64,000 bases of DNA from Methylobacterium sp. J-076 (GTDB lineage Bacteria > Pseudomonadota > Alphaproteobacteria > Rhizobiales > Beijerinckiaceae). The position numbers and the translations under genes are program-made. The notes beneath the pieces were generated by a model. That model ran no database searches. It saw only the letters and a list, made by a program, of their open reading frames with translations, and had not been told where the DNA came from. The stretch spans positions 62,001 through 126,000 of the forward strand of contig NZ_JAKSXW010000121.1 of the NCBI RefSeq assembly GCF_022829405.1, read 5' to 3'. This document shows, one piece after another, positions 7,968-15,869 of the stretch. The first letter of the stretch is position 1, and every line of letters starts with the position of its first letter.

Positions 7968-10900
7968 TCGGCCGCTTCCCCGAGCAGGGCGTCGGCGGGG
8001 AGTGCGTTGCGGCGGCTCACCCACAGGCCCCGGTCCCGGGCCTGATCGAACCGGTCAAGGATCGCGCGGGTGGCGGCCGGGTTGGCGGCGCGCAGGTGCT
8101 CGAACACCTCCGGGTCGGCGATCCAGGCGGAATAGAGCGTCTCGAACCCGGCATCGGTCACGGCGTCGCTTCCGGCGGCGAGGACGAACACCGCGTCGAG
8201 CCCCTGGGCCAGCTCCTGCGCCCCCCGGTAGCCGTGGCGCAGCTGGGCGGCGATCCAGCGGGGATCGGCGAGGCGGCCGCGGATCAGCCGGGCGGCGTCC
8301 TCGCGGGCGGTGCGGGCCTTCGGGCGCTCGGGCTTCGACACGTCGAGGCTGTAGAGGGCGGGCTTCGCGCCGGCCAGGGTCGCGGCGGCGGCGAAGCCGC
8401 CCATGGCGTCCACGGCGGCGTCGCCGTCGAACAGGTCGCGCTCGGCCACGTCGAAGGCGTGGGCGTAGGCGTCCGCCCCGGCCACGAGGCGGCCGAAACC
8501 CGCATCCGGCCCCTCACGGTCGCCGTAGGCGTAGCCGCTGGCATCGAGATAGGCCCGGCCGAGGTCGTCCCGGCCGTCCCATTCCCCGTCGAGGGCGAGG
8601 GCGGCGGCGCCCGCCCCGTAGCGGCCCGGCGCGGCGCCGTAGACCCGGGCGGCGGCCTCGCCCCTCCGGGCGGCGGCGGCCAGCGGGTTGTCCTCGTCCT
8701 CCTCGTCGCGGGCGGCCACGGCGCGGACGGCCCGGTCGAGGAGCGCCAGCGTGTCGGGGAAGGTGTCGCGGAACGCGCCGGAGACGCGCACGGTGACATC
8801 GACCCGCGGCCGGTCGAGGACGGCCAGCGGCAGCACCTCGAAACCGGTGACGCGGGTGCTGGCATGGTCCCAGACCGGCCGGACGCCCATCAGCGCCAGG
8901 GCGTGGGCGACATCCTCGCCCCCCGTGCGCAGGGTCGGCGAGGCCCAGAGGTCCATGACGATCCGGGCCGGGTAGGCGCCCTCGTCCTGAAGGTAGCGGG
9001 TGACGACCGCCGCGGCGGCCTTCTCGCCGAGCAGGGTCGCGGCCCGGCTCGGGATCGCCCGCGGGTCGAGGGTGGTGAGGTTGCGCCCGGTCGGCATCAC
9101 GTCGAGGCGCCCGCGGGAGGGCGACCCGGCGGGGCCGGGGGGCACGAAGCGTCCGTCGAGGGCGGCGAGCAGCCCGGCCCGCTCCCCCGTCGCGCAGGCC
9201 CGGACGGCATCCGGCGCCTCCCCGGGGGCGCGGCCGAAGACGTGCAGCCCGTCGCGGAAGGTCGTCTCTCCGAGGTCGCAGAGATGCGCGTCGAGGGCAC
9301 TCAGCGCGTCCTCCATCGGCGTGCCGGGGACGATTCCGGCGCCTGCCAGCAGCCCGTGGCCGTCCGCCTCCTCCAGGATGGACGCGGCCAGCAGCCGCGC
9401 CCGGCGCGGGTCGAGCACCGTGGCGGAGGAATACTCCTCCACCAGCTCGCGCAGCCGCGCCGTCTCCGGCGGCAGGCCGGCGACGGCGACGGTCGGGGTC
9501 AGGTGACCCAGCGCGATGCCACCGAGGCGCCGCTTGAGCGGAGCCGCCTCGCCGGGATCGTCGACGATGAACGGGTAGACCACCGGAAGGCCGCCGACGC
9601 AGAGCGCGGGCCAGCAGCCCGGCGACAGGGCCACCGCCTTGCCGGGCAGCCACTCCGCGGTGCCGTGGGTGCCGAGCTGGACCAGGACGTCGAAGTGCCG
9701 GCGCAGGCCGAGATGGAAGGCGAGGTAGGCGTGGGTCGGCACCCGGTCGGGGTCGTGGTAGCCGGCCTTGCGGTCGGTATCACGCCCCCGGTCGGGCTGG
9801 AGGAACAGGGCGCAGGGGGGGCACGGGCCTTCCCTCTCCCCGTCTTGCGGGGAGAGGCCTTCATGGCCCTCGGCGTCCATGACGGAAGCGGAGGCGGAGC
9901 CGGTGCGGCGGTGAGGGGGCTGTCCGGATGAGGCTCCTTCTGCCGCCCCCCCCACCATCGGCTGCCGCCTCGCTTCGGCGACGACAGGGTCGCCGAAGCC
10001 CTCTCCCGGCATGACGGGGAGAGGAGATTCACACCCCCCCACCATGCGGAATCGGAAGGCGCCGTCGCGGCAGGCGGGATCGTCTCCCGGCGAACCCCAG
10101 GCGTCGGTCAGGGCGGCGCGGGCCGCCTCCGGCAGGGTAGCGAGCCATGCGGCGTAGTCCGCGAGCGGCACCGCGAAGCTGGGCTCGCCCCCGGTCAGCG
10201 CCTGCATCAGGGCGTCCGCCTCGGGCAGCGGGGCGGCGGGGTAGCCGGCCGCCGCAAGGTCGGCGAACACGGCGCGGGCGCTCTCGGGGGTGTCGAGCCC
10301 GACGGCGAAGCCCGCCCGGCCGCCCCGGGCCGGGTAGTCGGACAGCACCACGGCCACCCGCCGTTCGGCGGAGGGGAGGGCGGCGAGGCGCAGCCAGCCG
10401 CAGGCCCGGTCGGCCAGGGCCGCGATGCCCTCCGCATGGGGCACGAGCCGCCGCTCGGAGAAGCCCGCCACCTCCGGCGCCTCCTCCTTGAAGGCGATGG
10501 GGAAGCCGGAGAGCCGCCCGTCGAATTCCGGCAGGGCCACCTGCATGGCGAGGTCGGAGGCGCCGAGCCCCCTCGCCGAGGCCGCCCAAGCGTCCCGGGG
10601 CGAGCCCACGGTAAAGGCCTGCAGCACTGGGCAGCCCGCCCGGTCGAGGACGAACCCGGCATCGTCCCGGGCCGAAAAGGCGGTGGCGGCGATGACGATG
10701 TCCGGCGAGCGTGCGGCGAGGGCGTCCTTCACCGCGGCGACGGCCTCGGGATCCTTCAGGCTGGACACGGCGAGCACCAGCACGCCGACGCCGCGCTCCC
10801 TCAGGGCGAGGGCCAGGGCTTCGAACGGGGCGGTGTCCCCGCCGAGGATCGCCGAGCGGTAGACGAGGAGCAGGGCGAGGGGGGACACGCCCCGGCCCAA

Positions 10901-11602
10901 TCCACTCCCCCCGTCCTTACGAGAGCGACGCAATCCAGGGAGGTGGGCCGCTCCAGGAGGTGGCGCTTCGCTGGATAGCTTCGCTCCGCTCGCAAGGACG
11001 GGGGGGAGCGGCACGGCGCTCGCGCCCGCCGCCAGCGCCACGTCCAGCTCGACCGGCCCGCAGCCGGGGCACCATGCGAAGCCGCGCGGCAGGGGCACGG
11101 CCGGCTCGGCGGCCCCGCCCTCGCCGATCCCGGCCGCGAGGCGTCGGAGCATCCGGCGCAGGTTCTCCGGCCCGCCGGCGCGGAAATAGCCGTCGAGGTC
11201 GTCGGCGAAGGCGGGATCGGTCGAGAACTCCGCCAGCCGGTCGTCCGGCCGGTCGTCCCCCGGCAGCACGGCCAGCACGACGCCGTGCGCCCGTGCCGCC
11301 GCCGCGCATCGTTCGATGCCGTAGCGCCAGTAATCGAGCCCGCCGAGGCAGCGGATCACCACCGCGCGGGCGCGGGCGATTACCTTCTCGACGTAGAGAT
11401 CGACCGAGAGCGGGTGCCGGAGCTTGGCGAGCTTGGCCAGCCGCAGGGACGGCAGCCCCGGCTCCGTCCCATGGACCCAGGCGAGCCCGGCGAGGTCGCT
11501 ATCCGTGAAGGACAGGATCACGAGGTCACCCGGCTCCTGGCCGAGATCCACCGCCGCCTCGCCCTCGTCCAGGGAGACCGTATCGACGCGCAGGAGGTGC
11601 AT
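7964..11602 (-). CDS. cobN: Cobaltochelatase large subunit CobN with two in-frame repeat insertions
   Basis: CobN is the large subunit of the ATP-dependent cobaltochelatase, which with CobS and CobT inserts cobalt into hydrogenobyrinic acid a,c-diamide. The 1212-residue protein shows family landmarks: CLGGLDYWRYGIERC near residue 90, LQPDRGRDTDRKAGYHDPD near 605, LGTHGTAEWLPGKAVALSPG near 650, and a conserved C-terminus with FRDTFPDTLALLDRAVRAVA. Two stretches, residues about 197-238 and 520-600, are low-complexity and arise from repeat DNA. The second splits the FRFRMV and LQPDRG segments that are normally close together. cobS and cobT are not in this window. Confidence 0.95.
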   Translation of the reverse strand: MHLLRVDTVSLDEGEAAVDLGQEPGDLVILSFTDSDLAGLAWVHGTEPGLPSLRLAKLAKLRHPLSVDLYVEKVIARARAVVIRCLGGLDYWRYGIERCAAAARAHGVVLAVLPGDDRPDDRLAEFSTDPAFADDLDGYFRAGGPENLRRMLRRLAAGIGEGGAAEPAVPLPRGFAWCPGCGPVELDVALAAGASAVPLPPVLASGAKLSSEAPPPGAAHLPGLRRSRKDGGSGLGRGVSPLALLLVYRSAILGGDTAPFEALALALRERGVGVLVLAVSSLKDPEAVAAVKDALAARSPDIVIAATAFSARDDAGFVLDRAGCPVLQAFTVGSPRDAWAASARGLGASDLAMQVALPEFDGRLSGFPIAFKEEAPEVAGFSERRLVPHAEGIAALADRACGWLRLAALPSAERRVAVVLSDYPARGGRAGFAVGLDTPESARAVFADLAAAGYPAAPLPEADALMQALTGGEPSFAVPLADYAAWLATLPEAARAALTDAWGSPGDDPACRDGAFRFRMVGGCESPLPVMPGEGFGDPVVAEARRQPMVGGAAEGASSGQPPHRRTGSASASVMDAEGHEGLSPQDGEREGPCPPCALFLQPDRGRDTDRKAGYHDPDRVPTHAYLAFHLGLRRHFDVLVQLGTHGTAEWLPGKAVALSPGCWPALCVGGLPVVYPFIVDDPGEAAPLKRRLGGIALGHLTPTVAVAGLPPETARLRELVEEYSSATVLDPRRARLLAASILEEADGHGLLAGAGIVPGTPMEDALSALDAHLCDLGETTFRDGLHVFGRAPGEAPDAVRACATGERAGLLAALDGRFVPPGPAGSPSRGRLDVMPTGRNLTTLDPRAIPSRAATLLGEKAAAAVVTRYLQDEGAYPARIVMDLWASPTLRTGGEDVAHALALMGVRPVWDHASTRVTGFEVLPLAVLDRPRVDVTVRVSGAFRDTFPDTLALLDRAVRAVAARDEEDEDNPLAAAARRGEAAARVYGAAPGRYGAGAAALALDGEWDGRDDLGRAYLDASGYAYGDREGPDAGFGRLVAGADAYAHAFDVAERDLFDGDAAVDAMGGFAAAATLAGAKPALYSLDVSKPERPKARTAREDAARLIRGRLADPRWIAAQLRHGYRGAQELAQGLDAVFVLAAGSDAVTDAGFETLYSAWIADPEVFEHLRAANPAATRAILDRFDQARDRGLWVSRRNALPADALLGEAAE
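9815..10045. repeat. Repeat-derived segment in frame inside cobN (second insertion)
   Basis: This segment holds inverted runs such as CCCTCTCCCCG...CGGGGAGAGG (about 9833-9864, with a related arm near 10001-10023) and a stretch GCTTCGGCGACGACAGGGTC. On the minus strand it encodes about 75 residues rich in Gly, Ser, Pro and Glu that do not belong to the CobN fold. Conserved CobN sequence resumes immediately at LQPDRGRDTDRK. The frame is preserved throughout. Confidence 0.65.
10890..11015. repeat. Dispersed inverted repeat in frame inside cobN (first insertion)
   Basis: Two arms face each other: CGTCCTTACGAGAGCGACGC followed by AATCCAG at about 10912-10938, and CTGGATAGCTTCGCTCCGCT followed by CGCAAGGACG at about 10971-11000. 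This is a paired form of the same dispersed element seen singly in cobG and after cobK. On the minus strand it encodes about 40 residues placed directly before the conserved LALLLVYRSAILGGDT segment of CobN. Confidence 0.75.
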
Positions 11603-11646
11603 GGCGCTCCCCCCTCAGGCGGCGCGGGACGTGTCCGGTCCGCGCC

Positions 11647-12681
11647 TCATCCTGCCAGCGCCCTGGCGACGGCGCCCTGGTCGAAGCCCTTGAGGCCGAT
11701 CACCACGAGGCGCCCGTCCCGGGCCTCGCCCGCCCGCCACGGCCGGTCGAAATGGTGGGAGACCCGGCGGCCGACGCCCTGCACCACGAGGCGCATCGGC
11801 TTGCCCTCGACCTCCACGAAACCCTTGATCCGCAGGACGCCCTCGGTCTCCGCCGCCTTCTCGACGCGGGCGGCGAGATCGCCGGCCGTCACCGCCGGGC
11901 GGACGGGGAGGGCGACGGTCTCGAAGTCGTCATGATCGTGGTCCTCCCCCTCGCCGTGGTGCGAGGGGCGGTTGGCGAGGTCGTCCTCCGCAGCGGCGCC
12001 GAGGCCGAGCAGCACGCGGGGGTCGATGGCGCCGTTCTGGGTCTCGATCAGCTTCACGGCGCGGGGCAGGTGGGCCTCCACCTCGGCGCGGACCTTGGCG
12101 AGGGACGCCGCGTCGAGCAGGTCGGCCTTGTTCAGCACCACGAGGTCGGCGCAGAGGAGCTGGTCCTCGAACACCTCCTCGAGGGGGTTGTCGTGGTCCA
12201 CCGACGTGTCGGCCGCGCGCTGGGCGGCCGAGGCCTCGGGGTCGTCGGCGAAGGCGCCGGTGGCCACCGCCGGGCCGTCCACCACCGCGACGACGCCATC
12301 GACGGTCACGCGGGAGCGGATCGCCGGCCACTGGAACGCCTGGACCAGGGGCTTCGGCAGGGCGAGGCCGGAGGTCTCGATCAGGATGTGCTCGGGGGGC
12401 TCGTCGCGGGCGAGGAGCGTCTCCAGCGCCGGCACGAAATCGTCCGCCACGGTGCAGCAGATGCAGCCGTTCGGAAGCTCGACGATGGACTCCTCCGTGC
12501 AGCCCTCGACGCCGCAGGCGGCCAGGAACGAGCGGTCGAAGCCGACATCGCCGAACTCGTTCACGAGGATCGCGAGGCGGCGGCCCTTGGCGTGCTCAAT
12601 GACGTGGCGGACGAGCGTCGTCTTGCCGGCACCGAGGAACCCGGTGACGATCGTGCAGGGGATCTTCGCGACGATGGTCAT
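11647..12681 (-). CDS. cobW: CobW, G3E-family GTPase metallochaperone
   Basis: CobW is a GTP-dependent metal chaperone thought to deliver cobalt(II) to the CobNST chelatase. The 344-residue protein has the P-loop GFLGAGKTTL at residues 13-22, the metal-binding GCICCTV motif near 72, a glutamate-rich VNEFGDVG switch, NKADLL for guanine recognition, and a histidine/aspartate-rich loop SHHGEGEDHDHDD near 245. The C-terminal CobW_C domain is present. Its ATG overlaps the stop of the DUF1636 gene (ATGA), and 44 bp separate it from cobN. Confidence 0.96.
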   Translation of the reverse strand: MTIVAKIPCTIVTGFLGAGKTTLVRHVIEHAKGRRLAILVNEFGDVGFDRSFLAACGVEGCTEESIVELPNGCICCTVADDFVPALETLLARDEPPEHILIETSGLALPKPLVQAFQWPAIRSRVTVDGVVAVVDGPAVATGAFADDPEASAAQRAADTSVDHDNPLEEVFEDQLLCADLVVLNKADLLDAASLAKVRAEVEAHLPRAVKLIETQNGAIDPRVLLGLGAAAEDDLANRPSHHGEGEDHDHDDFETVALPVRPAVTAGDLAARVEKAAETEGVLRIKGFVEVEGKPMRLVVQGVGRRVSHHFDRPWRAGEARDGRLVVIGLKGFDQGAVARALAG

Positions 12682-13055
12682 TCGGTGGCCTCGGGGACAG
12701 GGGGGAACGGCGGGATGCGGGCGATCACGCCCGAGCGGAATTCCTTGGGGCGCTCCCGCCAGGGCACGATCCCGTCCGGGGTGCCGGCATAGCGCTTGAG
12801 GCCGTCGAGGATGGTGTCCGCGGCGGCCTCGGCGTCGAGGTCGCCGTAGATGTAGGTCCAGCGGCCGGGGGAGGCCACGGCCACCGTGCACGGGCGCTTG
12901 CACACCGAGAGGCATTCCACCGGCTCGACGCGCAGGCCCTCGGCCCGCCGGGCGAGCGCGGCGTGCAGCCGGGCGCCGGCCCGGGGGCCTTCGGGGTCGT
13001 CACCCTCCCGTCGGCAGGTGGTGCAGACGTAGAGGGTCGTCCCGCCTTCAGGCAT
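12678..13055 (-). CDS. DUF1636 metal-binding (ferredoxin-like) protein in the cob operon
   Basis: This 125-residue cytosolic protein belongs to DUF1636, a thioredoxin-fold ferredoxin-like family often found in cobalamin clusters but without an assigned function. Cysteines sit in YVCTTCRREG at residues 9-12 and in VECLSVCKRPCTVAV near residue 50, a pattern suited to a [2Fe-2S] cluster or metal ion. ATG 13055 has a strong GGGAGA ribosome binding site just upstream; the longer frame overlaps cbtA. Between cbtA and cobW it could serve cobalt handling or supply electrons to CobG. That is inference. Confidence 0.85.
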   Translation of the reverse strand: MPEGGTTLYVCTTCRREGDDPEGPRAGARLHAALARRAEGLRVEPVECLSVCKRPCTVAVASPGRWTYIYGDLDAEAAADTILDGLKRYAGTPDGIVPWRERPKEFRSGVIARIPPFPPVPEATE

Positions 13056-13785
13056 GCCGTCTCCCTGCAGAGCCGAAGCTCTGCCACGCCCAGCCCAGGC
13101 CAAGGCCGATCATAGCCCAGAACACCGCGCCGATGGCCAGCGACCGGGCCGCGAACTGCGCCGCCAGCGCCGCCGGCAGTTCCGAGGCTCCGTCCGGCGT
13201 CTGCGGCGCGCCGACGACGTGCGGCGCCACGATCAGCACCAGCCCGCCGAGGATCGCGATCAGCGAGCGCCGGACGCCGATCAGGTAGAGGCCCATGGCG
13301 GTGGAGACCGCGGTCATGGCCCACCAGGCCTGCCGGGCGAGGAGGGGCGCGGCCTCCTGGCCGGGCAGTTCCGGCGGCAGGCCGAGGCCGGGGGCCAGGG
13401 CGACGCTGGCGAAGCCGGCCAGCGCGAAGGCGAGGCCGGTCTGGAGGGTCGGCTCCCGGCCGCAGGCGAGCAGCACCGCGCCGAGGATCAGGGCGTAGCC
13501 GACGCCGCCGACCAGTGTCGCGAGGCCGGTGAAGGCCATGCGCTGGAGGCCGGGGGCCGGCTGCCATTCCGGCGCGGCGTCGGGCGCCGCGTGGTCGTGC
13601 CCCGAATGGGCGAGGACGATGGGAAGGGTGCGCGGCAGGACTTCGGCCGCGCGGCTGGGCTCCCGCTGCTCGTACCGCTCGGCCTCGAGGATGAGGGGCG
13701 ATGTGAGGGAGAGTTGCAGCCCCGTGGCGACGACGGCCGCGAGGAAGCCGGCGGCGAGGGCCGCCGACAGAAGTCGGAGAATCAT
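13048..13785 (-). CDS. cbtA: Cobalt transporter subunit CbtA
   Basis: CbtA is a predicted inner-membrane cobalt transporter subunit that pairs with the small CbtB and is typically under B12 riboswitch control. The 245-residue protein starts with a membrane segment (LLSAALAAGFLAAVVATG), followed by a periplasmic-type loop with HSGHDHAAPD, then several hydrophobic helices including LATLVGGVGYALILGAVLL and LIAILGGLVLIVAPHVVG. The histidine-rich loop suits metal capture. Its end overlaps the DUF1636 start by 8 bp, and cbtB ends 16 bp upstream. Confidence 0.93.
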   Translation of the reverse strand: MILRLLSAALAAGFLAAVVATGLQLSLTSPLILEAERYEQREPSRAAEVLPRTLPIVLAHSGHDHAAPDAAPEWQPAPGLQRMAFTGLATLVGGVGYALILGAVLLACGREPTLQTGLAFALAGFASVALAPGLGLPPELPGQEAAPLLARQAWWAMTAVSTAMGLYLIGVRRSLIAILGGLVLIVAPHVVGAPQTPDGASELPAALAAQFAARSLAIGAVFWAMIGLGLGWAWQSFGSAGRRHA

Positions 13786-13801
13786 CCCTGGCGCGCTGGC
13801 G

Positions 13802-13990
13802 TCAGTGGCAGGGGAAGTTCTGGGCGTGCCGGAAGTCGTGCGCCGCGTTGTGGAACGCGATGGCCGGCGAAAAGCCCGCCATGAACACGAGGCCGAGGCC
13901 GAGGAAGGCCGCCAGCGTGGCCGCCATCAGCCGGTCGTTCGCGCGGACGGCGACGGGGGCGAGGGTCGTGGTCTGCGTCGAGGTCGTCAT
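13802..13990 (-). CDS. cbtB: Cobalt transporter subunit CbtB
   Basis: This 62-residue protein has one central membrane segment (LMAATLAAFLGLGLVFMAGF) and a short histidine-rich C-terminus (HNAAHDFRH, ending PCH). This matches CbtB, whose histidines are proposed to bind cobalt. It is the first gene after the cobalamin riboswitch, about 47 bp from it, followed by cbtA. The pair is known to be B12-repressed in proteobacteria, so uptake of cobalt and corrin synthesis are probably regulated together. Confidence 0.94.
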   Translation of the reverse strand: MTTSTQTTTLAPVAVRANDRLMAATLAAFLGLGLVFMAGFSPAIAFHNAAHDFRHAQNFPCH

Positions 13991-14036
13991 GGCTGTTCTC
14001 CAGCCGCCCCACCGGCGGCGTTGCGAAGTCCTGGGA

Positions 14037-14200
14037 TGACGGCAGGTCTCCTGGCTCGCGGCTCGGCGCGCCCGCCGCCTTCCCGGATCGCTCCGGTGGC
14101 TGCTGGCGGGCGCTTGCCGCTTACAGTTGCGGGGGCAGCCGCGGGTTCGGGTCCCCCCTCACCGCGTTCCCTTTTCACCCCTCGCGGGGCACCGTCATCG
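14037..14200 (-). promoter_or_regulatory. Cobalamin riboswitch ahead of cbtB and the cob operon
   Basis: Read on the minus strand, this leader has the diagnostic parts of the AdoCbl riboswitch. It opens with GGTGCCCC and the conserved AAAAGGGAACGCGGTG, then CCCCGCAACTGTAAGCGG in the core (about 14120-14137), and ends with the B12 box AGCCAGGAGACCTGCCGTC at 14038-14056. Spacing and order fit the class. The expression platform lies between the box and the cbtB start at 13990. High adenosylcobalamin should reduce expression of the downstream transport and synthesis genes. Confidence 0.95.
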
Positions 14201-14249
14201 GAACTGTGTAACCGGACTCGGGTTCCGGCACAACGGCGGTCCTTGGCCC

Positions 14250-15869
14250 CTAGGCGGGTGCGACCACACAATGCTGTGCCGAGCGGGGCGGCAGCATCAG
14301 CCGCAGCGTGCCGCCGGAGACGGGCTCGGCCGGGCCCATCGCGGCCATGTCGGCGTGTGCGGCATCGAAGCCGTGGCGCGTGAGCCGGGAGGCGGGCAGG
14401 GGCCGGTCGAGGGCGACCTCGACGGGCTGCGCCTCGGGCGCCCGGTTGATCAGGACGAGGTGGAGCCTGCCCCCCTCCACCCCCGCCCGGACGGTGAGGA
14501 TGTCCGGGCGCGGCACGTCCACGGGAAGGTCCCGGTCCGGGAACCGTCCACCCGCGCCGTCATAGTCGCGGTAGAGGCGGAAGGCGGCCCCGAGCCGGCC
14601 GGCCAGCGCGCCCCAATGGGAGGCGAGCAGCATGTCCGGCCGGGCGAACCGCGCCAGGGCGTCGGCCAGGGCGAGGCCGGAGGCGAGCTGGCCCGCGCCG
14701 CCGTAATTGTACTCCGTGACGGCGATCCGCGTGCCGGGGAAGTTGTCCCGGGCCAGCCGTTCGAGGCCCGGAAGCAGGGGGAGGGCGAGGCCGCCCGCAT
14801 CGGCGACCGGCAAAGCACGCGAGACCCAGCTCGCCTCGCGGAAGCCGGGCTCGGTGAGCGAGCGCGGTGCATCGAGGAGGGGGGCGGCGAGCGCCGGATC
14901 CTCGGTGCGGTAGAGGGTGCCCCGGTCGCTGAACGGATACCAATGGACGTCGAGCGCATCGAGGAGGCGCCGGCCCTCGTGCTCGGAGGCCAGCCTGAAG
15001 GCCGCGAGATAGGCGGCGAGGAAGCTGCCGTGCGACGCGTAGGCCGCCCAGTCGGGGGCGTTCTGCAGGGTCGCCATCCCCGTGGCGCCCCAGTTCGCCG
15101 GGCCGATCACCCAGGCCTCGGGGTCGATGGCCTTGATCGCCCGCGCCGCCGCGATGGAGCGGGCGATGAGGTCGGCGATCCGCACCGGGGCGCGGACGAT
15201 CCGCGGGTGCTGGGTGGCCCAGAGGCCGGGTTCGTTGTCGAGGATGTAGCCGCGGATCCCCGTGGCGTCCGAGGCCGGGCCGTACCGGGCCACCAGCCGC
15301 GCGAGCAGGTGCGGGATATCGGCCACGCGGGGGTCGATGGACTCGGAGGCCGCTCGCCGTCCGGCCCAGGCGACGGGCACGAAGCGCGGGGAGGGGGCGG
15401 CCTGCCCCGGGGGGACGGGGCCGTCCTTGTCCGCCGCCACGAAGCCGGTGAGGGGCAGGGTCACGATGCTGCGTGCGCCCATGGCGAGCGAGGCCCGGTG
15501 CATCGCCGCGATCGCCCCGGCGGGCTCGTTCCGCCCGGCGGCGGGCAACCCGAGGGTCTCGGCCAGGAAGTCGCCGTTGGCGTGCTGCCAATCCTTGCCG
15601 GCGTTGCAGGCGTTCGTGGTCCAGTTGTAAGTCGTCGCGAAGTTGCCGCCGAAGCGCCGGAGGGTGACGCCCGCCGCCCTGTCCAGCTCCGCCGAGGGCG
15701 GTCCCCCGTCGAGGGTGCCGATCTCGCCCGAGCCGAAGATGAGCGGGCTCACCGCCACCGGGGCGGCGCCGTTGCGGACCCGGACGGCCGCCACGGGCCC
15801 GGCCCCGGCGATCGTCGCCCAGCCCGCCGCGCCGGCCCCCGCGAGCAGCGCCCGCCGGCTGGGATTCAC
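14250..15869 (-). CDS. Tat-exported glycoside hydrolase, GH44-like
   Basis: This 539-residue protein begins with a twin-arginine-like signal (PSRRALLAGAGAAGWATIAG) and is probably exported folded. The mature part shows RRFGGNFATTYNWTTNACN followed by AGKDW, a signature of GH44 endo-beta-glucanases/xyloglucanases. The putative acid/base glutamate lies in DNEPGLW near residue 212 and the nucleophile in TEYNYGG near 385. A C-terminal beta-sandwich-like domain follows. GTG 15869 overlaps the stop of the upstream glycosyltransferase gene (GTGA), tying it to polysaccharide synthesis. It may trim or release the polymer made by this locus. Substrate is unproven. Confidence 0.85.
   Translation of the reverse strand: MNPSRRALLAGAGAAGWATIAGAGPVAAVRVRNGAAPVAVSPLIFGSGEIGTLDGGPPSAELDRAAGVTLRRFGGNFATTYNWTTNACNAGKDWQHANGDFLAETLGLPAAGRNEPAGAIAAMHRASLAMGARSIVTLPLTGFVAADKDGPVPPGQAAPSPRFVPVAWAGRRAASESIDPRVADIPHLLARLVARYGPASDATGIRGYILDNEPGLWATQHPRIVRAPVRIADLIARSIAAARAIKAIDPEAWVIGPANWGATGMATLQNAPDWAAYASHGSFLAAYLAAFRLASEHEGRRLLDALDVHWYPFSDRGTLYRTEDPALAAPLLDAPRSLTEPGFREASWVSRALPVADAGGLALPLLPGLERLARDNFPGTRIAVTEYNYGGAGQLASGLALADALARFARPDMLLASHWGALAGRLGAAFRLYRDYDGAGGRFPDRDLPVDVPRPDILTVRAGVEGGRLHLVLINRAPEAQPVEVALDRPLPASRLTRHGFDAAHADMAAMGPAEPVSGGTLRLMLPPRSAQHCVVAPA

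Noticed and set aside
13991..14036. A small leader peptide gene between the riboswitch and cbtB
   Set aside because: The stretch is too short and has no ribosome site; it is better read as the riboswitch expression platform.
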